The translations under genes and the position numbers were made by a program. Source: an uncultured Collinsella sp. (GTDB lineage Bacteria; Actinomycetota; Coriobacteriia; Coriobacteriales; Coriobacteriaceae). Taken from it: a DNA stretch of 64,000 nt. Positions within the stretch are counted from its first letter, which is position 1. Each line of letters begins with the position of its first letter. Below, in pieces: positions 54,766 to 63,929 of this stretch. Where the stretch lies: contig CABUSV010000005.1 in the NCBI GenBank assembly GCA_902494345.1, positions 82,885-146,884 on the forward strand, written 5' to 3'. The notes beneath the pieces are model-generated. The model had not been told where the DNA came from. It worked only from the letters and a program-made list of their open reading frames with translations, and did no database searches.

Positions 54766-55662
54766 TTACTTCTTTGGCACTTCGACGCGAACCGTGTTGG
54801 AAATGAGCTCCGTCGCGCAGGACCACCAGCCGTTTTGCTGGGCAGCATCGGCAAGCCTTTCGGCCGTGGCGGCGGTGTCGCAAATGGCAAACGAGCAGGC
54901 ACCCGATCCGCACACATCTACAGCAACGGTGCCGTCCTGTTTACGCAGCCAGTCGAGGACCGTTTGAATCTGCGGCTCCATCTGTGCGGAAATGACACCC
55001 AAGTTGTTATGGATGAGTGCATATGCCGTCTCGGCATCACCAGCACGCAAGGTAGAAGCTATCACGCCGGGCTTGTCCGCAGGCACCGGGGCCTCGTCAA
55101 AACGTCGATAGGCTTCAATTGTCGAAACACTTGCCTCGCGCGGCTTGACCAACACGACGGGCGTTGCGGGCAGCGCGGGGTACTCAGTTGCCAGCACGTC
55201 TCCCCCACCTACGTAGAACGCAGGGCTCGCGTGCAAAAAGAACGGGACGTCAGCACCAATGCCCCGCGCAATGTCGTCGAGCGCTGGGTCGGTGCGATCA
55301 ATGCCCCAGAGCTCCGCCAAGGCGACAATGACCGCGGCCGCATCCGTCGAGGGGCCGCCCAAGCCGGCGCACAATGGAATGCGCTTCTCAATCGTCACGC
55401 AGATGTTTGCCTCGCGACCATAATGATCGGCCATAGCAACCGCAGCCCGATACGCCGTATTCTTTTGCATGGGAAAATCTGATGCCGGAACCGTCTGAAC
55501 GGTCAGCGCCTGCGCCGGCGTGACCGTCACGGTATCGGAAAGACCGACGGCTGCCATCAGGGAATCGACCCTGTGGTAGCCGCGGTCATCGCGCTCGGTA
55601 TGAACCCCCAGGTAGAGGTTAATCTTCGCCGGCGCGGAAAGAGTCAGGGACCGATCGGTCAC
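54766..55662 (-). CDS. ispE: 4-diphosphocytidyl-2-C-methyl-D-erythritol kinase
   Basis: GHMP-fold kinase of the MEP isoprenoid pathway; 298 residues. SAPAKINLYLGV (substrate Lys), IPLCAGLGGPSTDAAAVIVA (ATP loop), IGADVPFFLHASPAFYVGGG and CGSGACSFAI are the four family motifs. GTG start 2 bp after the veg stop, sharing its ribosome site region; veg-ispE adjacency is also found in Bacillus. Confidence 0.95.
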   Translation of the reverse strand: MTDRSLTLSAPAKINLYLGVHTERDDRGYHRVDSLMAAVGLSDTVTVTPAQALTVQTVPASDFPMQKNTAYRAAVAMADHYGREANICVTIEKRIPLCAGLGGPSTDAAAVIVALAELWGIDRTDPALDDIARGIGADVPFFLHASPAFYVGGGDVLATEYPALPATPVVLVKPREASVSTIEAYRRFDEAPVPADKPGVIASTLRAGDAETAYALIHNNLGVISAQMEPQIQTVLDWLRKQDGTVAVDVCGSGACSFAICDTAATAERLADAAQQNGWWSCATELISNTVRVEVPKK

Positions 55663-55664
55663 CG

Positions 55665-55961
55665 TTAGTGCTCCTCGAGCTGATTGCCGAGCGGGGTAAA
55701 GATATGCTCGCCGCTCTCGGGGTCGAACAGCTCGACCTGACCGGTGAGGACATCGATATACTGGTAGGACTGACGCGACTTACGGCCACGGCGCTCGTCG
55801 ACCTCGACAATGAAGACGGCGGGGTGGACGCTCTTGATGGTGCCCATGCGCTCGACAACGCGGGTGCGGCCCATGTTGGCCTTAACCTTGACGCGATCGC
55901 CCACCATATCGGTCAGCTTCTCGTGGATGTCGTCGACGTGATTGACTTCCATCTCTTCCAT
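55665..55961 (-). CDS. veg: Veg family protein
   Basis: 98-residue cytosolic protein. DRVKVKANMGRTRVVERMGT, VHPAVFIVEV and RQSYQYIDVLTGQVEL match B. subtilis Veg, an abundant protein linked to biofilm matrix expression. The N-terminus is about 15 residues longer than in Bacillus. ATG at 55961 with GGAGG; an earlier in-frame ATG lies upstream of the ribosome site. A strong promoter lies about 70 bp upstream. Confidence 0.9.
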   Translation of the reverse strand: MEEMEVNHVDDIHEKLTDMVGDRVKVKANMGRTRVVERMGTIKSVHPAVFIVEVDERRGRKSRQSYQYIDVLTGQVELFDPESGEHIFTPLGNQLEEH

Positions 55962-56028
55962 GAACAGGGCCTCCAGAAGGTGCAATTCAAAAAGGGGATA
56001 ATACCCCTAAGATAGACAAAACTCTAAT

Positions 56029-56058
56029 ACTATAGCACCCTGTTGCCGTCATACGCAA
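56029..56058 (-). promoter_or_regulatory. veg-ispE promoter
   Basis: Minus strand TTGCGT (56053-56058), 18-bp spacer, TATAGT (56029-56034). A GGGG-TATTAT-CCCC palindrome follows in the leader (55994-56007). Confidence 0.7.
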
Positions 56059-56091
56059 GTAGCTTAAAAAGCCCGGTCCCAAATTGACTAC

Positions 56092-56538
56092 TTACAGACT
56101 ATCGGTGTCCAAGACGATGGTGAACGGACCGTCGTTGACAAGATCGACTTTCATATCGGCGCCGAAGATGCCATGTGCTACGTGCTCGACGTCCTCGCGC
56201 ACAAGCGTCAAGAAGTACTCGTAGAGCTCGTTGGCAACATCGGGGGCGCCGGCATCCGTAAACGATGGGCGGCGGCCGTGACGGCAATCGGCGAACAGCG
56301 TGAACTGCGACACCACGAGCACCTCGCCGTCGACATCGGCCAGTGCCAAGTTGGTCTTGCCGTTCTCGTCCTCGTTAATGCGCAAGCCCCGGAGCTTGCC
56401 CCACAGCTTGTCGGCCTCGGCACGCGTATCGCCATGGCCCACGCCCAGCAGCACCAGGTAGCCTCGTCCAATGCGGCCCACGCACTCGCCATCGACCGTC
56501 ACGCCGGCGTTGAGTACGCGCTGCACCACCGCACGCAC
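56092..56538 (-). CDS. dtd: D-aminoacyl-tRNA deacylase
   Basis: Proofreading enzyme that frees tRNA from D-amino acids; 148 residues. [19 protein letters not shown], the [17 protein letters not shown] catalytic segment and the cis Gly-Pro loop NDGPFTI (family NGPVT with one inserted Asp and Phe for Val). GTG start with GAGGAG, the rdgB stop lying in that ribosome site. Third gene of the rph-rdgB-dtd run. Confidence 0.94.
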   Translation of the reverse strand: MRAVVQRVLNAGVTVDGECVGRIGRGYLVLLGVGHGDTRAEADKLWGKLRGLRINEDENGKTNLALADVDGEVLVVSQFTLFADCRHGRRPSFTDAGAPDVANELYEYFLTLVREDVEHVAHGIFGADMKVDLVNDGPFTIVLDTDSL

Positions 56539-56541
56539 GGC

Positions 56542-57183
56542 CTACTCCTCGCCCGTCAGTTTGGCAGATAGGTGCTCGAGCGCATGGAATCGATGGCTGA
56601 TGGCGTTCTTCTCGTCCGCCGTGAGCTCGGCCATGGTCTTGCCCGGCGTGTCGACCGGCAGGAACAGCGGGTCGTAGCCAAAGCCGTGATCGCCGCGACC
56701 CTCGTGCGCGATAACGCCCTCGCAGGCGCCCTCGCCATAGGTAACCAGACCGTCCGTGTCGATGAGCGCGACGACGCTCATAAAGCGCGCGGTGCGGTCC
56801 TCATCTGCCACGCCTTCCAGGTTAACGAGGAGTTTGGCGTTGTTGGCGGCATCGTCGCCGTGCACGCCCGCGTAGCGCGCGCTATACACGCCCGGCTCGC
56901 CGTCCAGGGCATCAACGACCAAGCCCGAATCGTCGGCAATGGCCATAAGCCCCGTCTCCTCTACCGCGGCCTGCGCCTTGATGATGGCGTTCTCCAAAAA
57001 CGTCGTGCCGTTTTCCTCGGGATCGTCAAAATCACCCAGCTGGCCGAGCGCCACAAAGCGCACCTCGGGCATGACCTTGCCCAAAATGGCCTCGATCTCG
57101 GTGAGCTTATGGGCGTTGCCCGTTGCCACGACGATGGTCGCCGCCGGGTCGAGGGTGTCGATGTCAATCTTCTCAAGTGCCAT
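56542..57183 (-). CDS. rdgB: XTP/dITP diphosphatase (RdgB/HAM1)
   Basis: House-cleaning enzyme hydrolysing ITP, dITP and XTP; 213 residues. IVVATGNAHKLTEIEAIL, GTTFLENAIIKAQAAVEETG, ADDSGLVVDALDGEPGVYSA and GRGDHGFGYDPLFLP are the family motifs in order. ATG with AAGGAGACC. The rph gene lies upstream, separated by a terminator of the GGGGACAG family, so read-through is possible but not certain. Confidence 0.96.
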   Translation of the reverse strand: MALEKIDIDTLDPAATIVVATGNAHKLTEIEAILGKVMPEVRFVALGQLGDFDDPEENGTTFLENAIIKAQAAVEETGLMAIADDSGLVVDALDGEPGVYSARYAGVHGDDAANNAKLLVNLEGVADEDRTARFMSVVALIDTDGLVTYGEGACEGVIAHEGRGDHGFGYDPLFLPVDTPGKTMAELTADEKNAISHRFHALEHLSAKLTGEE

Positions 57184-57286
57184 GAGTGGTCTCCTTGTCT
57201 CTATAGCAATGCCGCGCCGAGGGCGACGAGGGCCTCTGCCTCTCCCCTCTCAATCAACGGCAGTCTTATACTTCGACGTTTTCCCA

Positions 57287-57328
57287 GATAAAACCTACCA
57301 AAATAAACCTGTCCCCATTTGGCAGGTT
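57287..57328 (-). terminator. GGGGACAG-family terminator, copy E (after rph)
   Basis: Minus strand AACCTGCCAAA and TTTTGGTAGGTT pair around TGGGGACAGGTTTA and run into the rph stop codon TAA. It is nearly the same sequence as the element at 25357-25398, in opposite orientation and 32 kb away. Confidence 0.88.
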
Positions 57329-58052
57329 AGGCGATGGCTTGGCGCTGAAGCTCGATGAGCTCGGCGATACCCTTGTCGCCCAGGTCGAGCAGAGCGTTGA
57401 GGCGTTTGCGGTCGAAGGGCGCCTGCTCGCCGGTGCCCTGGAGCTCGATCATCTCACCGGTGTCGGTGGCGACGAGGTTCATGTCGACCTCGGCATGGCT
57501 GTCCTCGGAATAATCGAGGTCAAGCAGCGTATTGCCGTCGACAACGCCCATGGAGATGGCAGCCACCTGGCCGATAAGCGGGATGCGCTCGATCTTGCCC
57601 GCCTCGACCCACATGGCGAGGGCGTCGTGCAGCGCCACCCAGGCGCCGGTGATGCTCGCTGTACGCGTGCCGCCATCGGCCTGAATCACATCGCAGTCGA
57701 CGGTGACGGTGTACTCGCCGAGCGCCTTCATGTTGACGACGGTACGCAGGCTGCGGCCAATGAGGCGCTCGATCTCCATGGAGCGACCCTTGCGGTTGGC
57801 GTGCTCGCGCTTGCAGCGCTTGCCGGTCGACGCCGGCAGCATGGCGTATTCCGCGGTCACCCAGCCGGCCTTAGCCCCCTTGCGCCAGCCCGGCACGCCC
57901 TCCTCGATAGTGGCGGCGCACAGCACGCGCGTGTCACCGAACTCGGCCAAACACGAGCCGTGGGCGTGCTTCATGACGCCACGGGTGAGCTTAACGGGGC
58001 GCAACTCGTTGGCGGCGCGGCCGTTGGCGCGGTTGACCTGCATGTACTCCAT
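57327..58052 (-). CDS. rph: Ribonuclease PH
   Basis: Phosphorolytic 3'-to-5' exoribonuclease that trims tRNA ends; 241 residues. [60 protein letters not shown] (phosphate site Arg) and [15 protein letters not shown] (metal Asp). Length and motifs are typical. ATG with AAAGGA. Most tRNA genes in this window lack an encoded CCA, consistent with a need for 3' trimming and CCA addition. Confidence 0.96.
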   Translation of the reverse strand: MEYMQVNRANGRAANELRPVKLTRGVMKHAHGSCLAEFGDTRVLCAATIEEGVPGWRKGAKAGWVTAEYAMLPASTGKRCKREHANRKGRSMEIERLIGRSLRTVVNMKALGEYTVTVDCDVIQADGGTRTASITGAWVALHDALAMWVEAGKIERIPLIGQVAAISMGVVDGNTLLDLDYSEDSHAEVDMNLVATDTGEMIELQGTGEQAPFDRKRLNALLDLGDKGIAELIELQRQAIA

Positions 58053-58106
58053 AGAAATATCCTTTCGGCAAAAGATGTGGCGAAGACTTTGGCGGCTGCC
58101 TTACAT

Positions 58107-58991
58107 CTATTTCAGTTCATCGATATCGATATGTTCGATGCTCTTGAGCGGCTGACCAAAGATAAAGCTGCCCGCCACCGCAAACTCGGCAATGTTATCG
58201 ACCGTCGTGGCAAAACGATGCTGCGGCTCGGCGGCGTCGCCCGCCAGCTGCTCGCGGCGCGTGAGGATATCGGTCAGCTCGCGTGTGGTCTCCTCGGCGG
58301 AACTCACGACGCGCACCCCAGGCCCCAGCGCATGGCGGATAGGTCCCACCAACAGCGGAAAATGTGTACAGCCGAGCACCACGGTATCGATACCGTGGTC
58401 GCGCAGCGGCTCAACCGTGGCACCCACCAGCGCACGCACGGCAGGCGTATCGAAGATGTCCTCGTTCTCAAGCCACTGTTCCTGCAGATGTGCACCCGAG
58501 GCGAGCTCGTGTTCGACAACCTCGACAAAGCTCGAGGCAGGACAGCCGTATACATCGACGCCGGCGTCTAGATCCTGAATGGCGCGCGTGTAGGCGCCCG
58601 AGCGAATGGTGAGGTTGGTGGCGAGCACGCCCACGCGACGCGTACGCGTGCTGTTGATTGCCGCACGGGCACCCGGCGCGATCACACCGATCACGGGAAC
58701 GTCGAGCACCTGCTGGGCCAGACGCAAGGCCGCAGCGGTCGCCGTGTTGCAGGCGATGACCATAATCTTGACGTCGTGCTTCGAAAGCCAACGACCCGCC
58801 TGCAACGCAAACGAGCGCACCTCATCCTCGGTGCGCGTGCCGTAGGGGCAGCGCTTGGTGTCGCCAAAGTAGTAGACGGACTCGTGCGGCAGCGCCGTCG
58901 CAATCGCGCGCGCAACCGTCAGACCGCCCAAACCAGAATCGAACACGCCAATCGGGCGCGTGTCGCCTGCCGGATTCTCGATATCGGACAT
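58107..58991 (-). CDS. murI: Glutamate racemase
   Basis: Cofactor-free racemase supplying D-glutamate for peptidoglycan; 294 residues. IGVFDSGLGGLTVARA, GDTKRCPYGTRT, IACNTATAAALR (first catalytic Cys) and TVVLGCTHFPLLVGPI (second catalytic Cys) are intact. ATG preceded by GGTGAGGT, with a short spacing. It precedes rph by 54 bp on the same strand, so a murI-rph-rdgB-dtd transcript is likely. Confidence 0.96.
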   Translation of the reverse strand: MSDIENPAGDTRPIGVFDSGLGGLTVARAIATALPHESVYYFGDTKRCPYGTRTEDEVRSFALQAGRWLSKHDVKIMVIACNTATAAALRLAQQVLDVPVIGVIAPGARAAINSTRTRRVGVLATNLTIRSGAYTRAIQDLDAGVDVYGCPASSFVEVVEHELASGAHLQEQWLENEDIFDTPAVRALVGATVEPLRDHGIDTVVLGCTHFPLLVGPIRHALGPGVRVVSSAEETTRELTDILTRREQLAGDAAEPQHRFATTVDNIAEFAVAGSFIFGQPLKSIEHIDIDELK

Positions 58992-59042
58992 TACCTCACC
59001 AGTCTCTCTCGAAAAGACGTGTCCAAGTGCAGCGACGCCGCG

Positions 59043-59954
59043 CTACGAACGCGCCGCGACCAGCAGCTCTGCCGTCGCCGCCCAACCGTCGACAATTTTG
59101 CCGCGCGTAACGAAAGCGTTCTCGCAAGCAGCCAGGAACTCGGGCGCGCCGGCGCTCGTCAGGCCATTCTCGACCAGGCAGAACGTGCCCACGTGATCGG
59201 CCATGTAGAAGTCGGACTCGGAGTCGCCGAGCGCGAGCGTCTCCTCGCGCTCGATCCCCAGGTGCTCGCAGAAGCGCGCAATGGCGACGCCTTTGTTGAG
59301 GCCCGCGGGGTTGATGTTGAATGCGCGACCGTCCTCGACGCGATCGAGCTCGAGCGTCGTCGGCTTGGACAGATGCGTCAGGTGACCGTTGCAGGCCCAG
59401 ATCAGACCGCAGCCGGCCTCGTCCAGGATGGCCTGGACCTCATCGTCGGGCACATCGCCGCGCATGCCGACGGTGACCTCACGGTATTTGTAGCCGGTCG
59501 ACATGTCGTTGTGGTACTCGATCTTGTGCGGCCAGCGGGCAAGGATCTTCTCGCACACGCCGGTCTGCTCGATCACCTGGTGCGGAGTAAAGCCACAGAC
59601 GGGGTCGTAAGGCATGTCACCGGTCAGATACTCCCAATCGTTGGCTTTGAGGTCGTACATAACCAGACCGCCCATCTCACCAATGTAGGAGTTGAGGCCG
59701 AGCACGCGCGCGTCCTCGTGGATCATGGTACGGTTGCGGCCCGAGGTGGGAACCACCTGAATACCAGCGCGAGCGAGTGCCACGACGGCCTCGACGAGTT
59801 TGGTCGAGGGGTTGCCGTCGTTGTCGCGCAGCACGCACGAGCCGGGCGCGAGCATCGTGGCATCCAGGTCGGTAAAGACGTACTTGACCTTGGCCAAGCG
59901 CTCGCGCATCTCGCCCGAAAGCTCGGCAACGGTCGGCAGGGTGTTGTGGGACAT
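59043..59954 (-). CDS. HAD-superfamily phosphatase, Cof/type IIB
   Basis: 303-residue cytosolic HAD hydrolase. Motif I YVFTDLDATMLAPGS (nucleophile and acid Asp), motif II VVPTSGRNRTM, motif III Lys in GLNKGVAI and motif IV TLALGDSESDFYMADHVGTF; the C2 cap lies between motifs II and III. This fits the type IIB/Cof group acting on sugar phosphates or similar small phosphates; the true substrate is unknown. ATG at 59954 with CGGAGTAACC; a start 14 codons upstream has no ribosome site. Confidence 0.88.
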   Translation of the reverse strand: MSHNTLPTVAELSGEMRERLAKVKYVFTDLDATMLAPGSCVLRDNDGNPSTKLVEAVVALARAGIQVVPTSGRNRTMIHEDARVLGLNSYIGEMGGLVMYDLKANDWEYLTGDMPYDPVCGFTPHQVIEQTGVCEKILARWPHKIEYHNDMSTGYKYREVTVGMRGDVPDDEVQAILDEAGCGLIWACNGHLTHLSKPTTLELDRVEDGRAFNINPAGLNKGVAIARFCEHLGIEREETLALGDSESDFYMADHVGTFCLVENGLTSAGAPEFLAACENAFVTRGKIVDGWAATAELLVAARS

Positions 59955-60061
59955 GGTTACTCCGTTTACGTAGAAGGGTTTGGACTTGGACGGCATGTTT
60001 TGATTGAGGGAACACGCTTATGGCGACAGCGCACTCAGGGCGCCGCCGCCATCATGGTTCA

Positions 60062-61624
60062 TTAGTCAAACTGGGTAACATCGATCAGGCGATTGGCCAG
60101 CGAAAGGTCGCTCTCGATGGGCACGAACTCGTCGCCCACGTGCATGAGTTCCTCGTCACCCTTTGCCAGCAGCAAGACAATGGTGGGAGCATCGGGGTTG
60201 ATGTACTCCTCGCGCGCCGCCTTGAACGCCGCATGCACAGCGGCTTCGCGATCGAGGATGATCTTGTTCGGCGTATCGTCGGGAACATGCTCGGCAAGCT
60301 CGCGACAGACCTTCATCGGGTCCTCGTGAGCCGGGTCCTCGTTGGCAAAAATCATCAGGTCGGAATATGGTGCGGCCTCGCGCGGAAGCTGCTCGCGGCG
60401 CTCCTGCGCCTTGCCGCCGGCAGCGCCAAACACTGCGATGACCGGGCTGGCGGGAAACGCGCGCTTGACCGACGAGAAAAGCGAGCGGAACGAAAGTTGG
60501 TTGTGAGCGTAGTCAACAACACAAATCACGCGGCCGTCCTTCGACTCCACGACCTCCATGCGGCCCGGCACACGCAGCTTGGAGAGGCCCTTCTTGATGG
60601 CATCGATACCGATGCCAATCTCGCGCGCGGCGGCGATAGCGACCAGCGCGTTTTCCACGTTAAAGTCGCCCGCGATGCCCAGCAGGACCTTCTCCCCCGC
60701 CTCGGGCTCGTCGGCACACAGGCCATGCAAGTTGAACTCGATGCTAAAGCCGACCATGCGTACGTCGCTCGCCCACAGGCTTGCCTCGGGATGCCCGACG
60801 CCAACGGTCACCAAGCGCTCGGCAGTCGACGCTGCCCCCAGCACACGGTCAACCTCTTCGGTACCCAGATTCACCACGGCGGTCTTTGCCTGGTCAAAGA
60901 TCCTGAGTTTGCTCTCAAAATAATCCTCAAACGTGGGGTGTTCGATCGGCGAGATGTGGTCGCGGCCGATGTTGAGGAAGCACGCCACGTCAAACGGCAA
61001 GTTCTCGACGCGCTGGTACTTGAGCGCCTGGCTCGAGACCTCCATGACCATGGACTGGCGACCGGACGTGCGGCAGTTGGCGATATGGCGCCAGACCTCG
61101 GGGGCCTCGGGCGTAGTATTGGTGCTCTCGTAGCACTCGATGCCATCGTCGGTACTCACCGAACCGATCATGCCGCAGGACTCGCCCGCCGCTTTGATAA
61201 TCGACTGGAGCATAAAAGCGGCCGTGGTCTTTCCCTTGGTGCCGGTGATGCCCACGATCTTGACGTCGTGGTCGGGACGGTCGTAGACCTCCGGCGGCAA
61301 CAGGGCCATGGCCGTGCGAACGCTATCAACAACCAGCATCGCAGCACCGCTCTCCTGCGCCAGCGGCTCCAGAGACTCGACCAGCGACTCCTCGCACACA
61401 AATGCGACGGCGCCCGCATCGAGCGCCATGCTCAAAAACGCGGGCTTAAAGGCAGCACCTTTGCAGAAGAACACGTCACCTGCCGAGACCGCGCGCGAAT
61501 CAAACGAGCAGCCGGTCACGGCACGCTCGTCAACCTGCTCTGATGCGCGTAGCTCGCCGCACACATCGAGAAGCTTGGCAAGCGTATCGACCGTGGTCGC
61601 GGTCGCGGAATCCGAATGGTGCAT
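60062..61624 (-). CDS. murE: MurE-type UDP-MurNAc-dipeptide ligase
   Basis: Mur ligase of 520 residues adding the third amino acid to the peptidoglycan precursor. ATP loop VGITGTKGKTTAAFML, STNTTPEAPEVWRHI, VMEVSSQALKYQRV (carbamylated Lys region shifted as in MurE), NIGRDHISPIEHPT, VVDYAHNQLSFRSL. The diamino-acid recognition motif DNPR of diaminopimelate-adding MurE is replaced by NEDPAHEDP, so the third residue is probably not meso-DAP. ATG with AAAGGTGA. It stands alone, not in a dcw cluster, as some second MurE/MurT-like ligases do. Confidence 0.9.
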   Translation of the reverse strand: MHHSDSATATTVDTLAKLLDVCGELRASEQVDERAVTGCSFDSRAVSAGDVFFCKGAAFKPAFLSMALDAGAVAFVCEESLVESLEPLAQESGAAMLVVDSVRTAMALLPPEVYDRPDHDVKIVGITGTKGKTTAAFMLQSIIKAAGESCGMIGSVSTDDGIECYESTNTTPEAPEVWRHIANCRTSGRQSMVMEVSSQALKYQRVENLPFDVACFLNIGRDHISPIEHPTFEDYFESKLRIFDQAKTAVVNLGTEEVDRVLGAASTAERLVTVGVGHPEASLWASDVRMVGFSIEFNLHGLCADEPEAGEKVLLGIAGDFNVENALVAIAAAREIGIGIDAIKKGLSKLRVPGRMEVVESKDGRVICVVDYAHNQLSFRSLFSSVKRAFPASPVIAVFGAAGGKAQERREQLPREAAPYSDLMIFANEDPAHEDPMKVCRELAEHVPDDTPNKIILDREAAVHAAFKAAREEYINPDAPTIVLLLAKGDEELMHVGDEFVPIESDLSLANRLIDVTQFD

Positions 61625-61685
61625 CTTTCACCTTTCTCAGCCATTTGGCAGGGACGGTTTTTATAGTAACTGAAACGCACCCACG

Positions 61686-61711
61686 CAAAAACGGCTCCCG
61701 GAGGAGCCGTT
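61686..61711 (-). terminator. Terminator of asnB
   Basis: AACGGCTCC / GGAGCCGTT, 4-base loop, then TTTTG on the minus strand, 26 bp after the asnB stop. Confidence 0.92.
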
Positions 61712-61736
61712 ACGCGCAGGCGTTCGTAAGCCGAGG

Positions 61737-63617
61737 CTAGGCAGCCTGAACAGCGGGCTGGTCCTCGTCGATAAAGAAGCGCTTGTACCACACCAGGAAC
61801 ACGAGCGGCGTATAGATCTTGCGCTGGAAATCGCCCTTGCCCGCAAAGTGCAGATCGAGCAGGTGCATGAGCTCGTCGGTATCGAAGAACTCGCTTGCCC
61901 ACGGCGCGGTGAAGTACTCCTTGACATAGTCGTACCACTTTTGCTCGCGCAGCCAGTAGACAATCGGCACCGGGAAGCCAACCTTGGGACGGGTGGCCCA
62001 CTCATCGGGCAGCGACTTGTTGGCAGCGTGGCGGAGCACCTGTTTGTTGCCGTTCTCGTTGATGCGGTAGCGGTCGGGAATGTGCTCGGCGAACTCCATG
62101 ACTTTGCGATCCAGGAAGGGCACGCGCAGCTCCAGCGAGTGCGCCATGCACATCTTGTCGGCCTTGAGCAGAATGTCGCCCGGGAGCCACATGTTCATGT
62201 CCAGGTACTGCTTCTTGACCAGCTCAGGCTGGCCCTTCACGCGTGCGTAGATGGGTGCAGCGAGCTCAAAGGCGCCGTCGCCGGTGTTGTACTCGGGCTT
62301 GAGCACGCCGTCGACCTCGCGCTCCGGCCAAACCAGAGCCTGTCCCAGGAACGACTTCTCGGGGATCTCGGCACCCTTGACCAGGAAGTTATGTCCCTTG
62401 AAGTACGGCATATGCAGCGCCAGGTTACCGAGCGCGCGACGGATGGGCAGCGGCACCATCTTTTTGTACTTGCGCACCGGGACCGTATCCTCGTAGTAGG
62501 CGTAGCCGCCAAAGAGTTCGTCGGCGCCTTCGCCCGAAAGCACGACGGTAACGTCCTTGCGGGCCATCTCGGCCAAGAACCACAACGGCACGGAAGACAG
62601 GTTGGACTGCGGCTCGTCCATGTGATACTGGATGTCCTCGAGTGCACCGAAGAACTCGTCGGCGGTAATCATCTTGCGAACGTTCTCGACGCCGAGCTTA
62701 TCGGAAAGCTCCTTGGCGTAGTTGGTCTCGTTGAAGTTCTTGTAGTCGAAGCCCACCGAGAAGGTCTTGTCGGGCATGAGGCAAGCGGCGATGTAGCTGG
62801 AGTCGACGCCACCGGAGAGGAACGACGCGACCTTGACGTCGGCGATGCGATGGGCCTCGACGCTCTCGTGCACGACCTCGTCCAGCTCATCGACATACTC
62901 TTCGAACGGCTTCTCGACAGCAGAGTAATCGCAATCCCAGTAGCGCTCGATGTTCATCTTGCCGGTCGGGATATCGACGGTAAAGTAGTGCGCCGGCGGC
63001 AGCTTGTAGACACCCTCGAAGAAGGTCTCCTCGGTTGCCGAATACTGCAGCGTCATGTACGGACGCAGAGCCTTTTTGTTGACCGCCTTGTGGAAGTGCG
63101 GGTAGTCCAGGAAGCTCTTGATCTCGGAACCAAAGAGCACGCCCGGAGCGCCGTCGCCCGCATCGGCCATGGGATAGTAGTAGAGCGGCTTGATGCCAAA
63201 GATGTCGCGGGCGCCAAAAAGCTTGTTCTTCTTTTTGTCCCAGATGACGAAGGCGTACATACCGCGCAGGCGATCGAGGACGGCCTCGCCCCACTCCTCG
63301 TAGCCGTGCAGGAGGCTCTCGGTGTCGGCGCCGCAGTGGAACTTGTAGCCCTTGGCCTCGAGCTCGGAACGGAGTTCTTGGAAGTTGTAGATCTCGCCGT
63401 TGAAGACAATGACGACGCTGCCGTCCTCATTGGCCATGGGCTGAGCGCCGGCCTCGGTCAGGTCGAGGATCGACAGGCGGCGGAAGCCCAGGGCAACGCG
63501 GCCGTCGATAAACTGACCGCCCATGTCGGGACCGCGATGGACGATGCGGTCCATCATCTTGGTGAGCACCTCGGATTGGTTATCCGTCCCACCGACAAAA
63601 CCGACAAAACCGCACAT
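61737..63617 (-). CDS. asnB: Glutamine-hydrolysing asparagine synthetase
   Basis: Two-domain amidotransferase of 626 residues making asparagine from aspartate, glutamine and ATP. N-terminal Ntn glutaminase: nucleophile Cys2 in MCGFVGFVGG, RIVHRGPDMGG, FNGEIYNFQELR. C-terminal synthetase: ATP-pyrophosphatase loop VASFLSGGVDSSYIA, VLSGEGADELFGGY, LLKADKMCMAHSLELRVPFL. Start ATG with AGAGGGG, giving Cys2 directly. Motif order and length match the bacterial AsnB type. Confidence 0.96.
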   Translation of the reverse strand: MCGFVGFVGGTDNQSEVLTKMMDRIVHRGPDMGGQFIDGRVALGFRRLSILDLTEAGAQPMANEDGSVVIVFNGEIYNFQELRSELEAKGYKFHCGADTESLLHGYEEWGEAVLDRLRGMYAFVIWDKKKNKLFGARDIFGIKPLYYYPMADAGDGAPGVLFGSEIKSFLDYPHFHKAVNKKALRPYMTLQYSATEETFFEGVYKLPPAHYFTVDIPTGKMNIERYWDCDYSAVEKPFEEYVDELDEVVHESVEAHRIADVKVASFLSGGVDSSYIAACLMPDKTFSVGFDYKNFNETNYAKELSDKLGVENVRKMITADEFFGALEDIQYHMDEPQSNLSSVPLWFLAEMARKDVTVVLSGEGADELFGGYAYYEDTVPVRKYKKMVPLPIRRALGNLALHMPYFKGHNFLVKGAEIPEKSFLGQALVWPEREVDGVLKPEYNTGDGAFELAAPIYARVKGQPELVKKQYLDMNMWLPGDILLKADKMCMAHSLELRVPFLDRKVMEFAEHIPDRYRINENGNKQVLRHAANKSLPDEWATRPKVGFPVPIVYWLREQKWYDYVKEYFTAPWASEFFDTDELMHLLDLHFAGKGDFQRKIYTPLVFLVWYKRFFIDEDQPAVQAA

Positions 63618-63804
63618 ATGCTATCCCCTCTGCTGTTGCTGGGCATCAAATCGAATCAGTAGCTTTTGAGTATACCCGAGGGCGTAAAGAGGGGCGGAAT
63701 GTTCAGGCAATCTCAACTGAATCAGCTCCGCTGTGACACGCGCGAGTTACCTTTAATGGATATGAGGTGAATGAGGCGATTGTTTTGCTATACTCTCTCC
63801 GCAC

Positions 63805-63880
63805 GGGCGATTGGCGCAACGGTTAGCGCAGGTGCTTTACACGCACAAGGCTGGGGGTTCGAATCCCTCATCGCCCACCA
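63805..63880 (+). tRNA. tRNA-Val (TAC)
   Basis: 76 nt with encoded CCA: acceptor GGGCGAT/ATCGCCC, D-arm GGCGCAACGGTTAGCGC, anticodon loop TTTACAC, T-arm GGGGGTTCGAATCCCTC. The anticodon stem has a weak outer pair (G-A). An extended -10 (TGCTATACT, 63787-63794) lies 11 bp upstream. Confidence 0.93.
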
Positions 63881-63890
63881 CTGAATTGTT

Positions 63891-63921
63891 AGGCCTCCAG
63901 CGATGGAGGCCTTTCTTTTTT
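63891..63921 (+). terminator. Terminator of tRNA-Val
   Basis: AGGCCTCC / GGAGGCCT with a 6-base loop, then TTCTTTTTT. Confidence 0.92.
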
Positions 63922-63929
63922 GGGCTAAG

